Positions 49,264-58,579 of a stretch of DNA of 64,000 nucleotides are shown piece by piece. The notes under the pieces are model-generated. The model saw only the letters and a list, made by a program, of their open reading frames with translations. It was not told the DNA's origin and did not search any database. The stretch is from the NCBI GenBank assembly GCA_001599355.1, contig BCGQ01000004.1, positions 1,123,249 through 1,187,248 on the forward strand, in the 5' to 3' direction. The stretch comes from Nakazawaea peltata. Taxonomy: Eukaryota; Ascomycota; Pichiomycetes; Alaninales; Pachysolenaceae. The position numbers and the translations under genes were made by a program. Within the stretch, counting starts at the first letter, position 1, and each line of letters begins with the position of its first letter.

Positions 49264-49610
49264 GTATAGATTGAGATAGTCGATATAATTAAAATATGAT
49301 TATAGTTTAATGTTGTAGATGGAGATTTGGGAATTGGGTGGATTGGGGGTTATCTTGAAGGTCGTGTACTGTTGATTTTACTAATTAGGCAGTTCGATCC
49401 TCACCTTTGTGGACTGTCCAGAGACCAGCCAGAGGTCTATGGGGTGAGTCAGAGGTTGGGCAGATGTCACTGAGGTCGGATAAATCTACTTGAAGGTCAT
49501 CTCGTCATCTCCGGAGTCTATAAACTATCAAATCTCCTCATAGTTTCCCTCCCTCTACTAATCTCACTATAAATATTTTATTATCTTTATAAATTCTATC
49601 CCGATCCTTC
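49264..49610. other. Intergenic region between convergent SPF1 and PMR1
   Basis: 347 bp of terminator-type sequence. A GTTCGATCC near 49392 resembles a tRNA B box but has no matching A box or arms; TGAGTCA occurs at 49445-49451. No gene called. Confidence 0.5.
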
Positions 49611-52388
49611 TCAAACATATGAACTGAACCCAGGAGTATTAAAATTCCTATTGTAATACTTGAATCCTTCATCTAACCAAAAGACAGAAGATCCAATAAA
49701 GGCCAAAAAGACCAAATCGTTAAAGTACAAGGCTTCAGTTTGGAAAACCGACTGCAAAAATGGCAAATAAATGACGGCAAGTTGTCCCAAGACCGAGAAT
49801 CCAACGGCAAGGTTGAACATGGAATTAGTGAAACCCAATTGGAAGATCGACTTGGAATGATGACGGCATGACAATGCGTTGAACATATCAAAGAAGACAA
49901 AGCAAGTGAAAGTCATAGTGGTATCTCTGGCTGTAATGACATTGTCTTCCATTTCCTTGACGTAACAGAAAATAGTACCAGCTACGATACACAATGCAGA
50001 TCTGATACATCTTTTGATCAACAGCATGGTCAAGATTTTATCTTGACGAGATCTTGGAGCTTTGTTCATCACTTCGTCATCGACAGGCTCCACACCTAAA
50101 GATTGCAGAGGAGGTCCGTCCATTAAAATATTGATCCATAAAATTTGCATGGCATTCAATGGGTTAGGTAATTTGAACAAAGTACTAAGAGCAATCAAGG
50201 ACAACGCAGCAATCGATGTCGAAAGCTGGAAAGTTAAGAAATTTTGGATATTGTAGAAGATACCTTTACCTTCTTTGATGGCTTTTAAAATGGTCGAGAA
50301 ATCGTCGTCGGTTAATACCATATCGGCAGCTTCTTTGGCCACATCGGTACCCATATTACCCATGGCGATACCGATATCGGCCAATTTCAAAGCTGGAGCA
50401 TCGTTAACTCCGTCTCCTGTCATTGCTACAATATCTCCACGACGTTGTAAAGCTTTGACGATGCTGACTTTATGTTCAGGAGAAGTTCTGGCAAACACAC
50501 TAACGTATTGAATCAGTTCGGCCAAGTTTTCTTCAGTCATCGTATCAATTTTCTCTCCGGTAAGTACGGCTCTGTTACGATCACTAACAGGCATTCCGAT
50601 ATCTTTGGCGATATTAATAGCAGTATTTTCTGAGTCTCCAGTGATCATAATTACATGAACTCCACTCTTGATTAATCTGGAAATCGATTTCAGTACAGAA
50701 GGTCTTGGAGGATCACTCATTCCAACTAATCCTACAAAGGACAACCCACTTGGTTCAGTTCCCTCTTTGAATCCTTCGAATTTCTTTGCAAACAGTAACA
50801 CTCTCAAACCTCCCTCTGCCAAGGTATCGGCCATCTTCAAACATTGATTTCTCATATCTTCTGTTAATGGTTTGGAGACACCTTTCTTGTCCAAATAAGA
50901 ATCACATAATTTCAAAAGTCTCTCGGTGGCTCCCTTGGCAAATGTCTCCAACTTGTTTGGATCACCTTGATGAGTGACAACAGCCATATATTTCTTAGAA
51001 GAAGAGAATGGAAGCTCATAAACCCTTTGTCTTGTAGCTCTAATATCCTCTAACTCGAACCTTGGTAAAACTTCCAATAATGCGATATCGGTTGGGTTTC
51101 CGACAAACTTTTCTTTATCCTGTGAGAATCTCGAGTTATTACAGATGGTTCCTACTTCCAAAACGTTTTGAATATCTTTTGTGAGACTCAGAACGTTGGA
51201 TTTCGGGTCATGTTCATTAATTTGTAAGTAATTTTGGGACATTTCTGGAGCCCAAATTCTACTTGCGGTCATATGATTTTGAGTTAAAGTACCTGTCTTA
51301 TCTGAACAAATGACGTTAACCGAGCCTAAAGTTTCTACACTTGGTAATCTTTTAACGATCGCCTTTTGTTTTGCCATTCTTAACACACCTAAAGCCAAAG
51401 TGACGGTGACAATGATCGGTAAACCTTCTGGAATGGCCGCTACAGCCAACGAGACAGAAATTTGGAACATATCTAACCATGATCTACCTTGAATGACACC
51501 AATAAGACAAATGACACCGATGACACCGAAACTAAACACCGACAAATCTTTACCTAACTTATCCATAGCTTGTTGTAATGGAGTCTTTGGCTTCTCAATC
51601 AAAGACATCATCTCAAACACTTGACCAAAGGCAGTGTTATGCCCAGTACCTACAACTATACCTGAACCACGACCTTCCCTAACTAAGGTACCCATGAACA
51701 GTATACAAGTTCTATCGGTGATAGCATTGGCTTCGTCGATCGATAAGGCAGAGGTGCCCTTATGAACTGGACTATTTTCACCGGTCAAGTTACTTTCATC
51801 TACAGTCAAATGAACAGCGTCGAATAACCTGACATCTGCTGGGATTCTATCACCAGTAGAGAAATGAACAACGTCTCCTGGGACCAAATTGGAGGCCAAA
51901 ACAGTCTCAGTTTGACCGTTTCTCGTCAAATGACATTCGGCTGGAACCAATTTGTTCAACAGTTCCAACGACTTCTCCGATCTGTATTCTTGTACGAAAC
52001 CAACAGTGACGACGATGAAAATAGCAGCAGTGATACTTACGGCGTCATCGACGTTGCCCATCCAAAAACTGATGACGGCGGAACCGATCAAAAGTAAGAT
52101 CAACGGATCTTCATAAAAAGTCTTAAAGAACTTCAACACCAAGCTCTCCTCTTCGTCATTAGTCAACTCGTTGAGACCGTAAGTGTTTCTTCGATACGAC
52201 ACTTCTTGTGCCGAGGTCAAACCGGTTGTCACGTTGGTGGTGAAGTCCAACACGGTGTCATCTACCGACTTGGTGGCATATTTCAATGACGGCGTGGCAT
52301 TAGACGCGGTATTGGACAACTCGATGGCGGACAAGGGTAAGTTTCCGTTTAACTCGGACGAGTATGGGTTTTCGCTTGCGGCAGCCAT
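49611..52388 (-). CDS. PMR1: Golgi Ca2+/Mn2+ P-type ATPase
   Basis: 925 residues. P2A pump that loads Ca2+ and Mn2+ into the Golgi. Actuator LTGENSPV, fourth-helix ion site VAAIPEGLPIIVTVTLALG, phosphorylation Asp363 in CSDKTGTLT, MTGDGVNDAPALKLADIGIAMG hinge, and sixth-helix NILMDGPPLQSLGVEP with its Asn and Asp ion ligands. About ten membrane helices. It lacks the C-terminal regulatory tail of plasma-membrane and vacuolar pumps and matches Pmr1 size (950 in S. cerevisiae). Next to SPF1; both affect Golgi/ER ion state and glycosylation. SUA5 and PMR1 are near each other in S. cerevisiae too. Confidence 0.97.
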   Translation of the reverse strand: MAAASENPYSSELNGNLPLSAIELSNTASNATPSLKYATKSVDDTVLDFTTNVTTGLTSAQEVSYRRNTYGLNELTNDEEESLVLKFFKTFYEDPLILLLIGSAVISFWMGNVDDAVSITAAIFIVVTVGFVQEYRSEKSLELLNKLVPAECHLTRNGQTETVLASNLVPGDVVHFSTGDRIPADVRLFDAVHLTVDESNLTGENSPVHKGTSALSIDEANAITDRTCILFMGTLVREGRGSGIVVGTGHNTAFGQVFEMMSLIEKPKTPLQQAMDKLGKDLSVFSFGVIGVICLIGVIQGRSWLDMFQISVSLAVAAIPEGLPIIVTVTLALGVLRMAKQKAIVKRLPSVETLGSVNVICSDKTGTLTQNHMTASRIWAPEMSQNYLQINEHDPKSNVLSLTKDIQNVLEVGTICNNSRFSQDKEKFVGNPTDIALLEVLPRFELEDIRATRQRVYELPFSSSKKYMAVVTHQGDPNKLETFAKGATERLLKLCDSYLDKKGVSKPLTEDMRNQCLKMADTLAEGGLRVLLFAKKFEGFKEGTEPSGLSFVGLVGMSDPPRPSVLKSISRLIKSGVHVIMITGDSENTAINIAKDIGMPVSDRNRAVLTGEKIDTMTEENLAELIQYVSVFARTSPEHKVSIVKALQRRGDIVAMTGDGVNDAPALKLADIGIAMGNMGTDVAKEAADMVLTDDDFSTILKAIKEGKGIFYNIQNFLTFQLSTSIAALSLIALSTLFKLPNPLNAMQILWINILMDGPPLQSLGVEPVDDEVMNKAPRSRQDKILTMLLIKRCIRSALCIVAGTIFCYVKEMEDNVITARDTTMTFTCFVFFDMFNALSCRHHSKSIFQLGFTNSMFNLAVGFSVLGQLAVIYLPFLQSVFQTEALYFNDLVFLAFIGSSVFWLDEGFKYYNRNFNTPGFSSYV

Positions 52389-52785
52389 CTCGAGGGGGTG
52401 CAGAAGTGGACTTTACCTACGGAGTTTATCAGCTTGAAGTTGTTGGGTATCGATCCATCGAGGTGTTCAATTTGAGTATGAAAATTTCCTCAAGTGCCTG
52501 CGGCCGCGGCAGAAGGAGAGCGCCAAACAGAGTGCGCGTCGGGTATTTGCTGTCATGTAGATGGATTTGGTATTTTGGGGGCTGTGCAAAGTAAAGGGGA
52601 AGGCTTAGGGGGTTAAGGTGTTAAGGGGTAAAGGGGGAGGTGGTGATAATTTACAATTTACAAAGATCACTAGGTGATATTCACTACTTCACTACTTAAC
52701 ACTCCCCTACTTCACATTCCACCCCTCTACTTTACTACTCCACACTTCGCATCTACACTCATATTATCCATCATTATTTCTATAC
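52389..52785. other. PMR1 promoter region
   Basis: 397 bp with a small GC island (about 52498-52545) and a purine-rich strip. No gene or repeat identified. Confidence 0.5.
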
Positions 52786-53796
52786 CTATCTATACTTAGG
52801 ATCAATATTATCATACAACCATGTCATAGACTTCCTCGACCCTGCCTCGGTAATAAAATCCTCTAAATAATCAATTACCTCATCTGCAGTCATATTCTCA
52901 ATGCGCATCATATTCTCAATAATTTTGAAAAGTTTCTTACGATACCCGAAATATTTCCGCTCAGTATCGTCTTTCCATTTGGTTTGGTACACCAGTTCGA
53001 GATCGCGCACCAGGGGTCCTCCATCTACTCCGATCAACCATTCGGTCCATAAAAGCAGGATCGATTCGGCACCCCTTGTCATTCTGTAATAGGGAGCTTT
53101 TGATGTGTCCAAGTTCTCGAGTCTTTTCAGTGCTTCTGCTACAAAGTTTGGGTCATTCTCTGGTTGAAGGTTCTCCATTGCCAGTCGAAGTCTTTCATCA
53201 CTAAGCAATTCATGAGAACTAGGTCTTCTTGGTTCTACTAATTGAGAATTATTAGTTACGTCTCTTTCAGTTTCTTCCTCTTCTTGCTCTTCTTCTTCTT
53301 CTTGTTCCTCTTCTTCCTCTTCTCCACTGGTCACATTAGCTGAGTCTCCAAATTCAGGATCTGCCATATTCAACAATTCCTCTTCAGCAGATGTCAATTT
53401 TTGTCTTTTGTTACTAAGATGATACTTCAGTACGATTTGGTCCTCGCATAACGCCCTAATGTCTTCTACAAGCTCCAATGATCTCTTATTGTTCGCCTCC
53501 ATCAAACTGTCCATCTTCCTCTCAAAGGATCCCAACAATTCAGTAGTTTCTTCTTTGAATCCAATAAGATCAAGACGTGTCCTTTGTGTCTCCATTCTCG
53601 TCTCTTGTAAATCCATCCGGATATGGTGTAAACTGTCTCTATTCACAAATACATTCTCCCGTAATCGGCTTGTCAAATTCTTTGCCCTGTAACCTTCCTC
53701 GGTGTTACTCGACATATCAGTGCCGGAAATTTTCGATAACATGCTGAACATGTCTCCTACGGACAATTCACCCAATTTATCCACGTTAACTGTCAT
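52786..53796 (-). CDS. GCR1_C-domain transcription factor, paralogue A (subtype 1)
   Basis: 336 residues from the ATG at 53796. N-terminal coiled coil with LQETRMETQRTRLDLIGF, then a run of acidic residues (mostly Glu) about 165-190, then a C-terminal GCR1_C/Msn1-type DNA-binding domain (about 240-336): RMTRGAESILLLWTEW, GGPLVRDLELVYQTKWK, YFGYRKKLFKIIE and a final SMTWLYDNIDPKYR. The domain binds DNA in Gcr1, Msn1 and Hot1. First of four tandem paralogues on the minus strand, closest to paralogue C (GxxGGPxVxDLEL). No single S. cerevisiae orthologue can be assigned. Confidence 0.85.
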   Translation of the reverse strand: MTVNVDKLGELSVGDMFSMLSKISGTDMSSNTEEGYRAKNLTSRLRENVFVNRDSLHHIRMDLQETRMETQRTRLDLIGFKEETTELLGSFERKMDSLMEANNKRSLELVEDIRALCEDQIVLKYHLSNKRQKLTSAEEELLNMADPEFGDSANVTSGEEEEEEQEEEEEQEEEETERDVTNNSQLVEPRRPSSHELLSDERLRLAMENLQPENDPNFVAEALKRLENLDTSKAPYYRMTRGAESILLLWTEWLIGVDGGPLVRDLELVYQTKWKDDTERKYFGYRKKLFKIIENMMRIENMTADEVIDYLEDFITEAGSRKSMTWLYDNIDPKYR

Positions 53797-54003
53797 TTTA
53801 TCCACCTTATACTCTCCTCCTATGGTTCTCTGCCTAGATGTCTCGTCCCTGCTCTCTTCAAAACCGTTCGATTTTCAGCCTGTTTCCGCTGGAGGTCCGC
53901 GTTGGATGTGTGGATTTTCGTATTTTGCTAAGTTAAGTATCGGATTATCATTAAAGTCTATATACCTATATAAGGGATCATGAGATGGAGTATTTACAGA
54001 GAA

Positions 54004-55092
54004 CTAGGTGATTGGAGGAGCCTCTGCAGATGGAGGAGCCTCTGTAGAAGCAGGGATGTGTGGCGGTGGGATTTCTTGTGCCTCTTGAGTCTGGGAAACA
54101 ACCGCAACCGGTGGTTGTTGTGTAGTTACATTGATGTATCCCTCAGGGAAACCGTCAGGAATGTTATCGAACAACCACAGCATTGTTTTCTTCACGCCAG
54201 TTTCATCTACTCTCAAGTTTTCCAAAACTTCAATGGCTGCATCTTCCGAAAGTCCACGGTTTATACAACTTTCAATAGCAAGGAACACTTTTCTTCTTCT
54301 GAGATAAGTAGTATTTTCTCCCTTCAGTCTCCAACGATTCTTGTAATGTAAGTCAAGGGATTTGATCGAGGGTTGTCCATTTATTCCGTACTCGTATTCT
54401 TCCCAAATTTGTCTGACACTTGTCAAAGGTTTGGCTAATTTATAAAGAATAGGATGGTCATCGGATCCGTTTTCTCCGGGTTCAACACTATATTGATGAG
54501 AAGGAGAAGAAGCAGATCTCTTACGTACGAGTGAACCATCGAACGATCTGTTATTCGAGAATTCCTCTTGTTCTTGGTCTTGCAAATTCTTGTTAAGAGT
54601 ATCGCGAATAACCCGATGTAAATTGCCAAAATTCTCATTATAAGTACTGAAAAGAAGGTCGATTTTGTTATTCAAATTCTTCACTTCCTCCACGGTCTTT
54701 TGCTTGAGAGAATTGAGCTCAATTCTAGCACGTTGAGACTCGATCTTGGTCTCTTGGATCTCGTATTTGCTCTGCATCAATAACTGCGTATTATCATGTA
54801 ACTCTTTAGTGACTCTTTCAAGACTTTCAATGGAAGCCCGGTATTTCTCTTTACTTTGATTCACCTGTCTCTTGATTGTCTCCAATTCTCTCATCAGATA
54901 TGACACCTTCTCATCCAAAGGAGCATCCTTCGAGACCCCATTTTGTTGGTCTTGAGATTGGATGATCTGGAGTATATCCGAGATAGTCATATCTTTCAAT
55001 TCTTTGGTCCTCCCATTGGTGCTAGGACCAGCATCCGTCAGAGATACCAAGTTCAGAAGTGTAGGCTTCACGGTGGCTGATGACTCCGACAT
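54004..55092 (-). CDS. GCR1_C-domain transcription factor, paralogue B (subtype 2)
   Basis: 362 residues. The coiled-coil middle (about 65-170) includes IQETKIESQRARIELNSLKQK, homologous in pattern to paralogues A and C. GCR1_C domain at about 225-325: TSVRQIWEEYEYGINGQPSIKSL, YKNRWRLKGENTTYLRRRKVFLAIE, TMLWLFDNIPDGFPEG. It has an extra Pro/Ala/Glu-rich C-terminal tail (IPPPHIPASTEAPPSAEAPP) not present in A or C. GxNGQPSIKSL places it with paralogue D. Likely nuclear activator; target genes unknown. Confidence 0.85.
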   Translation of the reverse strand: MSESSATVKPTLLNLVSLTDAGPSTNGRTKELKDMTISDILQIIQSQDQQNGVSKDAPLDEKVSYLMRELETIKRQVNQSKEKYRASIESLERVTKELHDNTQLLMQSKYEIQETKIESQRARIELNSLKQKTVEEVKNLNNKIDLLFSTYNENFGNLHRVIRDTLNKNLQDQEQEEFSNNRSFDGSLVRKRSASSPSHQYSVEPGENGSDDHPILYKLAKPLTSVRQIWEEYEYGINGQPSIKSLDLHYKNRWRLKGENTTYLRRRKVFLAIESCINRGLSEDAAIEVLENLRVDETGVKKTMLWLFDNIPDGFPEGYINVTTQQPPVAVVSQTQEAQEIPPPHIPASTEAPPSAEAPPIT

Positions 55093-55586
55093 AGTTAGTG
55101 TACCGTTCTCTATCTCTTGGTCTTCAATGTGGGTTATTTTTTGTTAGGCAGTTTGTCTCCTGATTTTTTTTCTCGCTATTTCCTTTTTGGGGTCTCACTA
55201 TAAGTACGCGACGAGAAGATCAGGTAGTTATAGGGGGGTTAAAGGTGACTAGGTGGGAAGAAATAAGATGTGAACAAGTTAAGTGTGGGGGTAATAAGGT
55301 AGTTATAAGTAGAATAAGAAATAGGAAATGAGCAAAATTTAGGGTTGGAAATAGAAAAGTGGTGTGCAGTGTGAAAAGCAACGTTACAAATGGCTTGAAT
55401 AGGCAATTAATAATGCAAAACCCTCAATTCCGGGCTGCATTCACCATAAATGATTCGAAATGATGGGACCATCATCTCACTCAGCATTTTAGCTGGAAAG
55501 AGAACGTAACGTCGGATGATGCAAAAAAATAAACTTTAAAATTTGATTTGTTAGGGGATGGTATTTATTGGGATATTGTACACTAC
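55093..55586. other. Intergenic region, paralogue B promoter
   Basis: 494 bp, AT-rich, without visible repeats or RNA genes. Confidence 0.5.
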
Positions 55587-56492
55587 TTATTTGAATCCTT
55601 CCGGGATATTCTCAAAGAGCCAGTTGAAGGACCGTTTCTCTCCATGTTCATTAATCAAGTATTGGTCTAAATGTTCCAGCAGCTTTTTTTCGTCCCAGCC
55701 ATTCAGAATGGCTTTTTCGATCATCGCATAAATTTTACGTCTATGACCCAAAATTGATCTTTCTTTATCATCTCTCCATCTATGCTGATATTTCAGTTCC
55801 AAATCTTTGACGGCGGGGCCACCTCTTACCCCACGAATATATTCTTCCCAAATCTCTACGATCGAGTCGGTTCCTCTTATTAATCTGTACATTGGTTCTT
55901 TTTGTGGCAGAGTCAGAGCCGATGTATCACCGACCTCTTCTGGCTCCTGTTCTTCTTCAGGCTCTTCCCCAACCTCATTTTCTATCGATTTTTCATACTC
56001 AATCTTGGGTTTTTTATTCAGTGGATGATTTTCAGGGTCATTGAAATGCTCATCAAGACTGTTCACAAGACTTTGGTAAAAACTATTCATATTATCATTA
56101 TTGGTCTTGGCCAATTCTTCCATCTTTGTAGCCATAGATTCCATCATTGATTTCGATTCATTCCTAAAATTGATCAAATCTAACCTTGTCTGTTGGTTCT
56201 CCATCCTCAGTTGTTGTACTTCTATTCTGGATTGTTGCAAATCGTTCCTGCTTTTCGACAACTCTCTTCCTAAGTCACCAATAAACCGCGATGACTCACT
56301 CAATTCATTCTTAGTCGTTATCAACTCACTTTTGGCTCCCAATAATTCAATCGATAACTTCTCAAGTTCGAGTTGACTACTGACTGTCAGATCTCCGCTC
56401 GGTCCCGCTTTTCCTCGAGTCAAGTACTCATAGAGCTCACTGATCTTCAAATCGCGTATGTTTTTCCCAAAATCTTCCTTCACTGTAGACAT
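55587..56492 (-). CDS. GCR1_C-domain transcription factor, paralogue C (subtype 1)
   Basis: 301 residues from the ATG at 56492; the frame continues upstream only to a GTG. Long coiled coil (about 35-135) with SRIEVQQLRMENQQTRLDLINFRNE in the same register as paralogue A, an acidic linker (EVGEEPEEEQEPEEVGD) and a C-terminal GCR1_C domain: RLIRGTDSIVEIWEEYIRG, GGPAVKDLELKYQHRWR, LGHRRKIYAMIEKA, FNWLFENIPEGFK. KKPKIEYEK may be a nuclear signal. Shortest of the cluster and nearest to paralogue A. Confidence 0.85.
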   Translation of the reverse strand: MSTVKEDFGKNIRDLKISELYEYLTRGKAGPSGDLTVSSQLELEKLSIELLGAKSELITTKNELSESSRFIGDLGRELSKSRNDLQQSRIEVQQLRMENQQTRLDLINFRNESKSMMESMATKMEELAKTNNDNMNSFYQSLVNSLDEHFNDPENHPLNKKPKIEYEKSIENEVGEEPEEEQEPEEVGDTSALTLPQKEPMYRLIRGTDSIVEIWEEYIRGVRGGPAVKDLELKYQHRWRDDKERSILGHRRKIYAMIEKAILNGWDEKKLLEHLDQYLINEHGEKRSFNWLFENIPEGFK

Positions 56493-56887
56493 CGCTGATA
56501 ACTCATAAGTATTCACGCTTGATTCCACCTCCAAATGCCTCTTTATATACGCAGCCTCTGTTTTTGCTAACAAAAAATCCTCCACCCTGCTAGTTGTGAG
56601 AGAAGCTCAAAATTCCCAAATAGGAAATTTCTTACTGCGCATTAAGCGAATGCCAGCGAAAAGAGGGGTGATAAAAGGAAGATGATGGTTACGGGGGGTT
56701 AGAGTGGAGTGTAGTAAGGTGCAGTGGGGGTCACGGGGGGAGGTGGAGAGGCTACAGAGCGGGGTTTCGATGTGAATAGATGCAGGTACATTAAAATATA
56801 AAGCAAACACTGGAACGTGTCTAATGGAATGTCGGTAATAGTACAAATAGATATCGATATAGAGGAATAAATCATTTTTGATCAGCT
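56493..56887. other. Intergenic region, paralogue C promoter
   Basis: 395 bp. It has a G-rich strip on the + strand near 56690-56765. No gene identified. Confidence 0.5.
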
Positions 56888-58579
56888 TCACACCCCTTTG
56901 AATTTGTCAGGGATGTTATCACAAAGCCATTGTAATGATCTTCTATAATTTCCTTCTTTATCTAATCTATGATTCTCTAACTCGTTGATCAGTTCATCCT
57001 CTGACAACCCATTCAACATGGCAATTTCAATCAGTTTGTAGATTCTCTTACGACGTTTGAAAGTCGACAGATCTTCTGGATATCTCCATTTAGTCTTGTA
57101 TTTGATTTGTAAGGATTTAATGGAAGGTTGTCCATTCAATCCATAAGCATATTCTTGCCAAATTTGACGAATTGATGTAATTTGTTTTAATAATGCATAT
57201 CTATAAGTTTTTGGAGAATCTGTTATGCTGGAATGTTTGTCTTGTTGCAGAGATTGTTGAGACTGAGGTACTGGCGAGTGTGCTCTTGATGATAACATTC
57301 CATCTCGTCCCAATTGAGGAGTCTGTAAATGAGGAGTAGAATGCTGTGGTGCTTGTTGACCTGGTGTTTGTGGGCCAAGGCTTGAGATCATTGGAAGTTG
57401 CTGTTGCAGTGGTCCTGGTAAATTATGAGCTCCTTGAGGTACTCCTTGAGCTCCATACAGAATTCCTGTTGGATGTGGAGGTGCCACATGAGACATATGT
57501 TGATGAGGGTGTGGTGGAGGAGCCGCAAATTGTCCAAATTGTTGGATTTGAGGAAGCTGATATTGCTGCTGATGCACTTGTTGTTTGTCTGGATGTTGAG
57601 TCCGGAGATCTTCCATTTGTTTACCATCTTGATGAGGTGTCACTTGGCTATAATGATGCTGTCCTGGTGGTAATTGCATATATTGCAGTTTATGCATGTT
57701 TACCTCCTCTTGTGCTGTTTTAGCAACTTGTATTTGGGGATAATAAGCAACAGAGTATCCTTGAGGGATTTGTTTGGCCATTTGATGGTGCAGTGGAGGT
57801 TGTTGAGGAAGAATCTGGGCCTGAGATTGAAGTTGTTGTTGTTCCTGATGATGTTGATGTTGTTGATAATAATACATATTTTGAAATTGATCGGACGTGT
57901 AACGAGACAATTGTTCTAATCTGGAGTCCAATTCATTGATCTTCTCACGGAACTCGTGCTTCAATCTTTCTATTTCATTACAAATCCCTGACTCATCAAC
58001 CACCAGTGGAGATTGAATCAGAGCCGATACTACAGATTTTACCAACATTTTGGAAACCAGTGGATCATCAGAACATTTTTCTAATAATTCCTTCAAAGTC
58101 ATACCAGAAATTTGTTTCAAGATAGCGGCTTCAACTCCAGAAGCAAATTCTTCCTTTGGATGATTTTTCTCGGCTTCCAATTCTGAATCTTCATCTGAAT
58201 CGTCGCTACTATCACTCTCATCTTTATCCTCTTTGTTACCCCCAAGATCTTGTTTTTTTGGAGAATTTTCAGTTTCCTGTTCTTTAACAATTGTAGACTC
58301 ATCAACATCCATAGCAGTATGATCTACGGATTTTATAGAACTATGATCCAGATCTTCTTCTTTAACTTCTCCAAGAGTTCTCTTTTTACTCTTCAGTTGA
58401 TTCTGCCCACTGGTCAAAAAGCTTATTGATGTTCTAGAAGATGTCGATGGAGAACTAGCCAGTGAAGAGGCGGATTGACTTGGAGATGACGGGGATGGTG
58501 CTGTAGATGGTTGAAGTGTCTCCTTCATTGACAGCTCCTTGGAAGGAGGAGACTCGGTCTCAACTGTGGGTTCTGACAT
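56888..58579 (-). CDS. GCR1_C-domain transcription factor, paralogue D (subtype 2, Gln/His-rich)
   Basis: 563 residues, the longest of the set. Ser/Pro-rich and acidic N-terminus with a basic KSKKRTLGEVKEE patch, a short coiled coil (NEIERLKHEFREKINELDSRLEQL), a large Gln/His/Pro-rich activation-type region (about 240-450), then the GCR1_C domain at the C-terminus: TSIRQIWQEYAYGLNGQPSIKSL, YKTKWRYPED, FKRRKRIYKLIEIAMLNGLSEDEL, SLQWLCDNIPDKFKGV. Subtype 2 with paralogue B. Its layout is closest to full-size Gcr1/Msn1/Hot1 activators and it may be the ancestral copy. A 3.4-kb upstream gap may hold an extended promoter. Confidence 0.87.
   Translation of the reverse strand: MSEPTVETESPPSKELSMKETLQPSTAPSPSSPSQSASSLASSPSTSSRTSISFLTSGQNQLKSKKRTLGEVKEEDLDHSSIKSVDHTAMDVDESTIVKEQETENSPKKQDLGGNKEDKDESDSSDDSDEDSELEAEKNHPKEEFASGVEAAILKQISGMTLKELLEKCSDDPLVSKMLVKSVVSALIQSPLVVDESGICNEIERLKHEFREKINELDSRLEQLSRYTSDQFQNMYYYQQHQHHQEQQQLQSQAQILPQQPPLHHQMAKQIPQGYSVAYYPQIQVAKTAQEEVNMHKLQYMQLPPGQHHYSQVTPHQDGKQMEDLRTQHPDKQQVHQQQYQLPQIQQFGQFAAPPPHPHQHMSHVAPPHPTGILYGAQGVPQGAHNLPGPLQQQLPMISSLGPQTPGQQAPQHSTPHLQTPQLGRDGMLSSRAHSPVPQSQQSLQQDKHSSITDSPKTYRYALLKQITSIRQIWQEYAYGLNGQPSIKSLQIKYKTKWRYPEDLSTFKRRKRIYKLIEIAMLNGLSEDELINELENHRLDKEGNYRRSLQWLCDNIPDKFKGV

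Noticed and set aside
49392-49400. tRNA B-box-like GTTCGATCC
   Set aside because: No A box at the right distance and no acceptor or anticodon stems can be paired around it.
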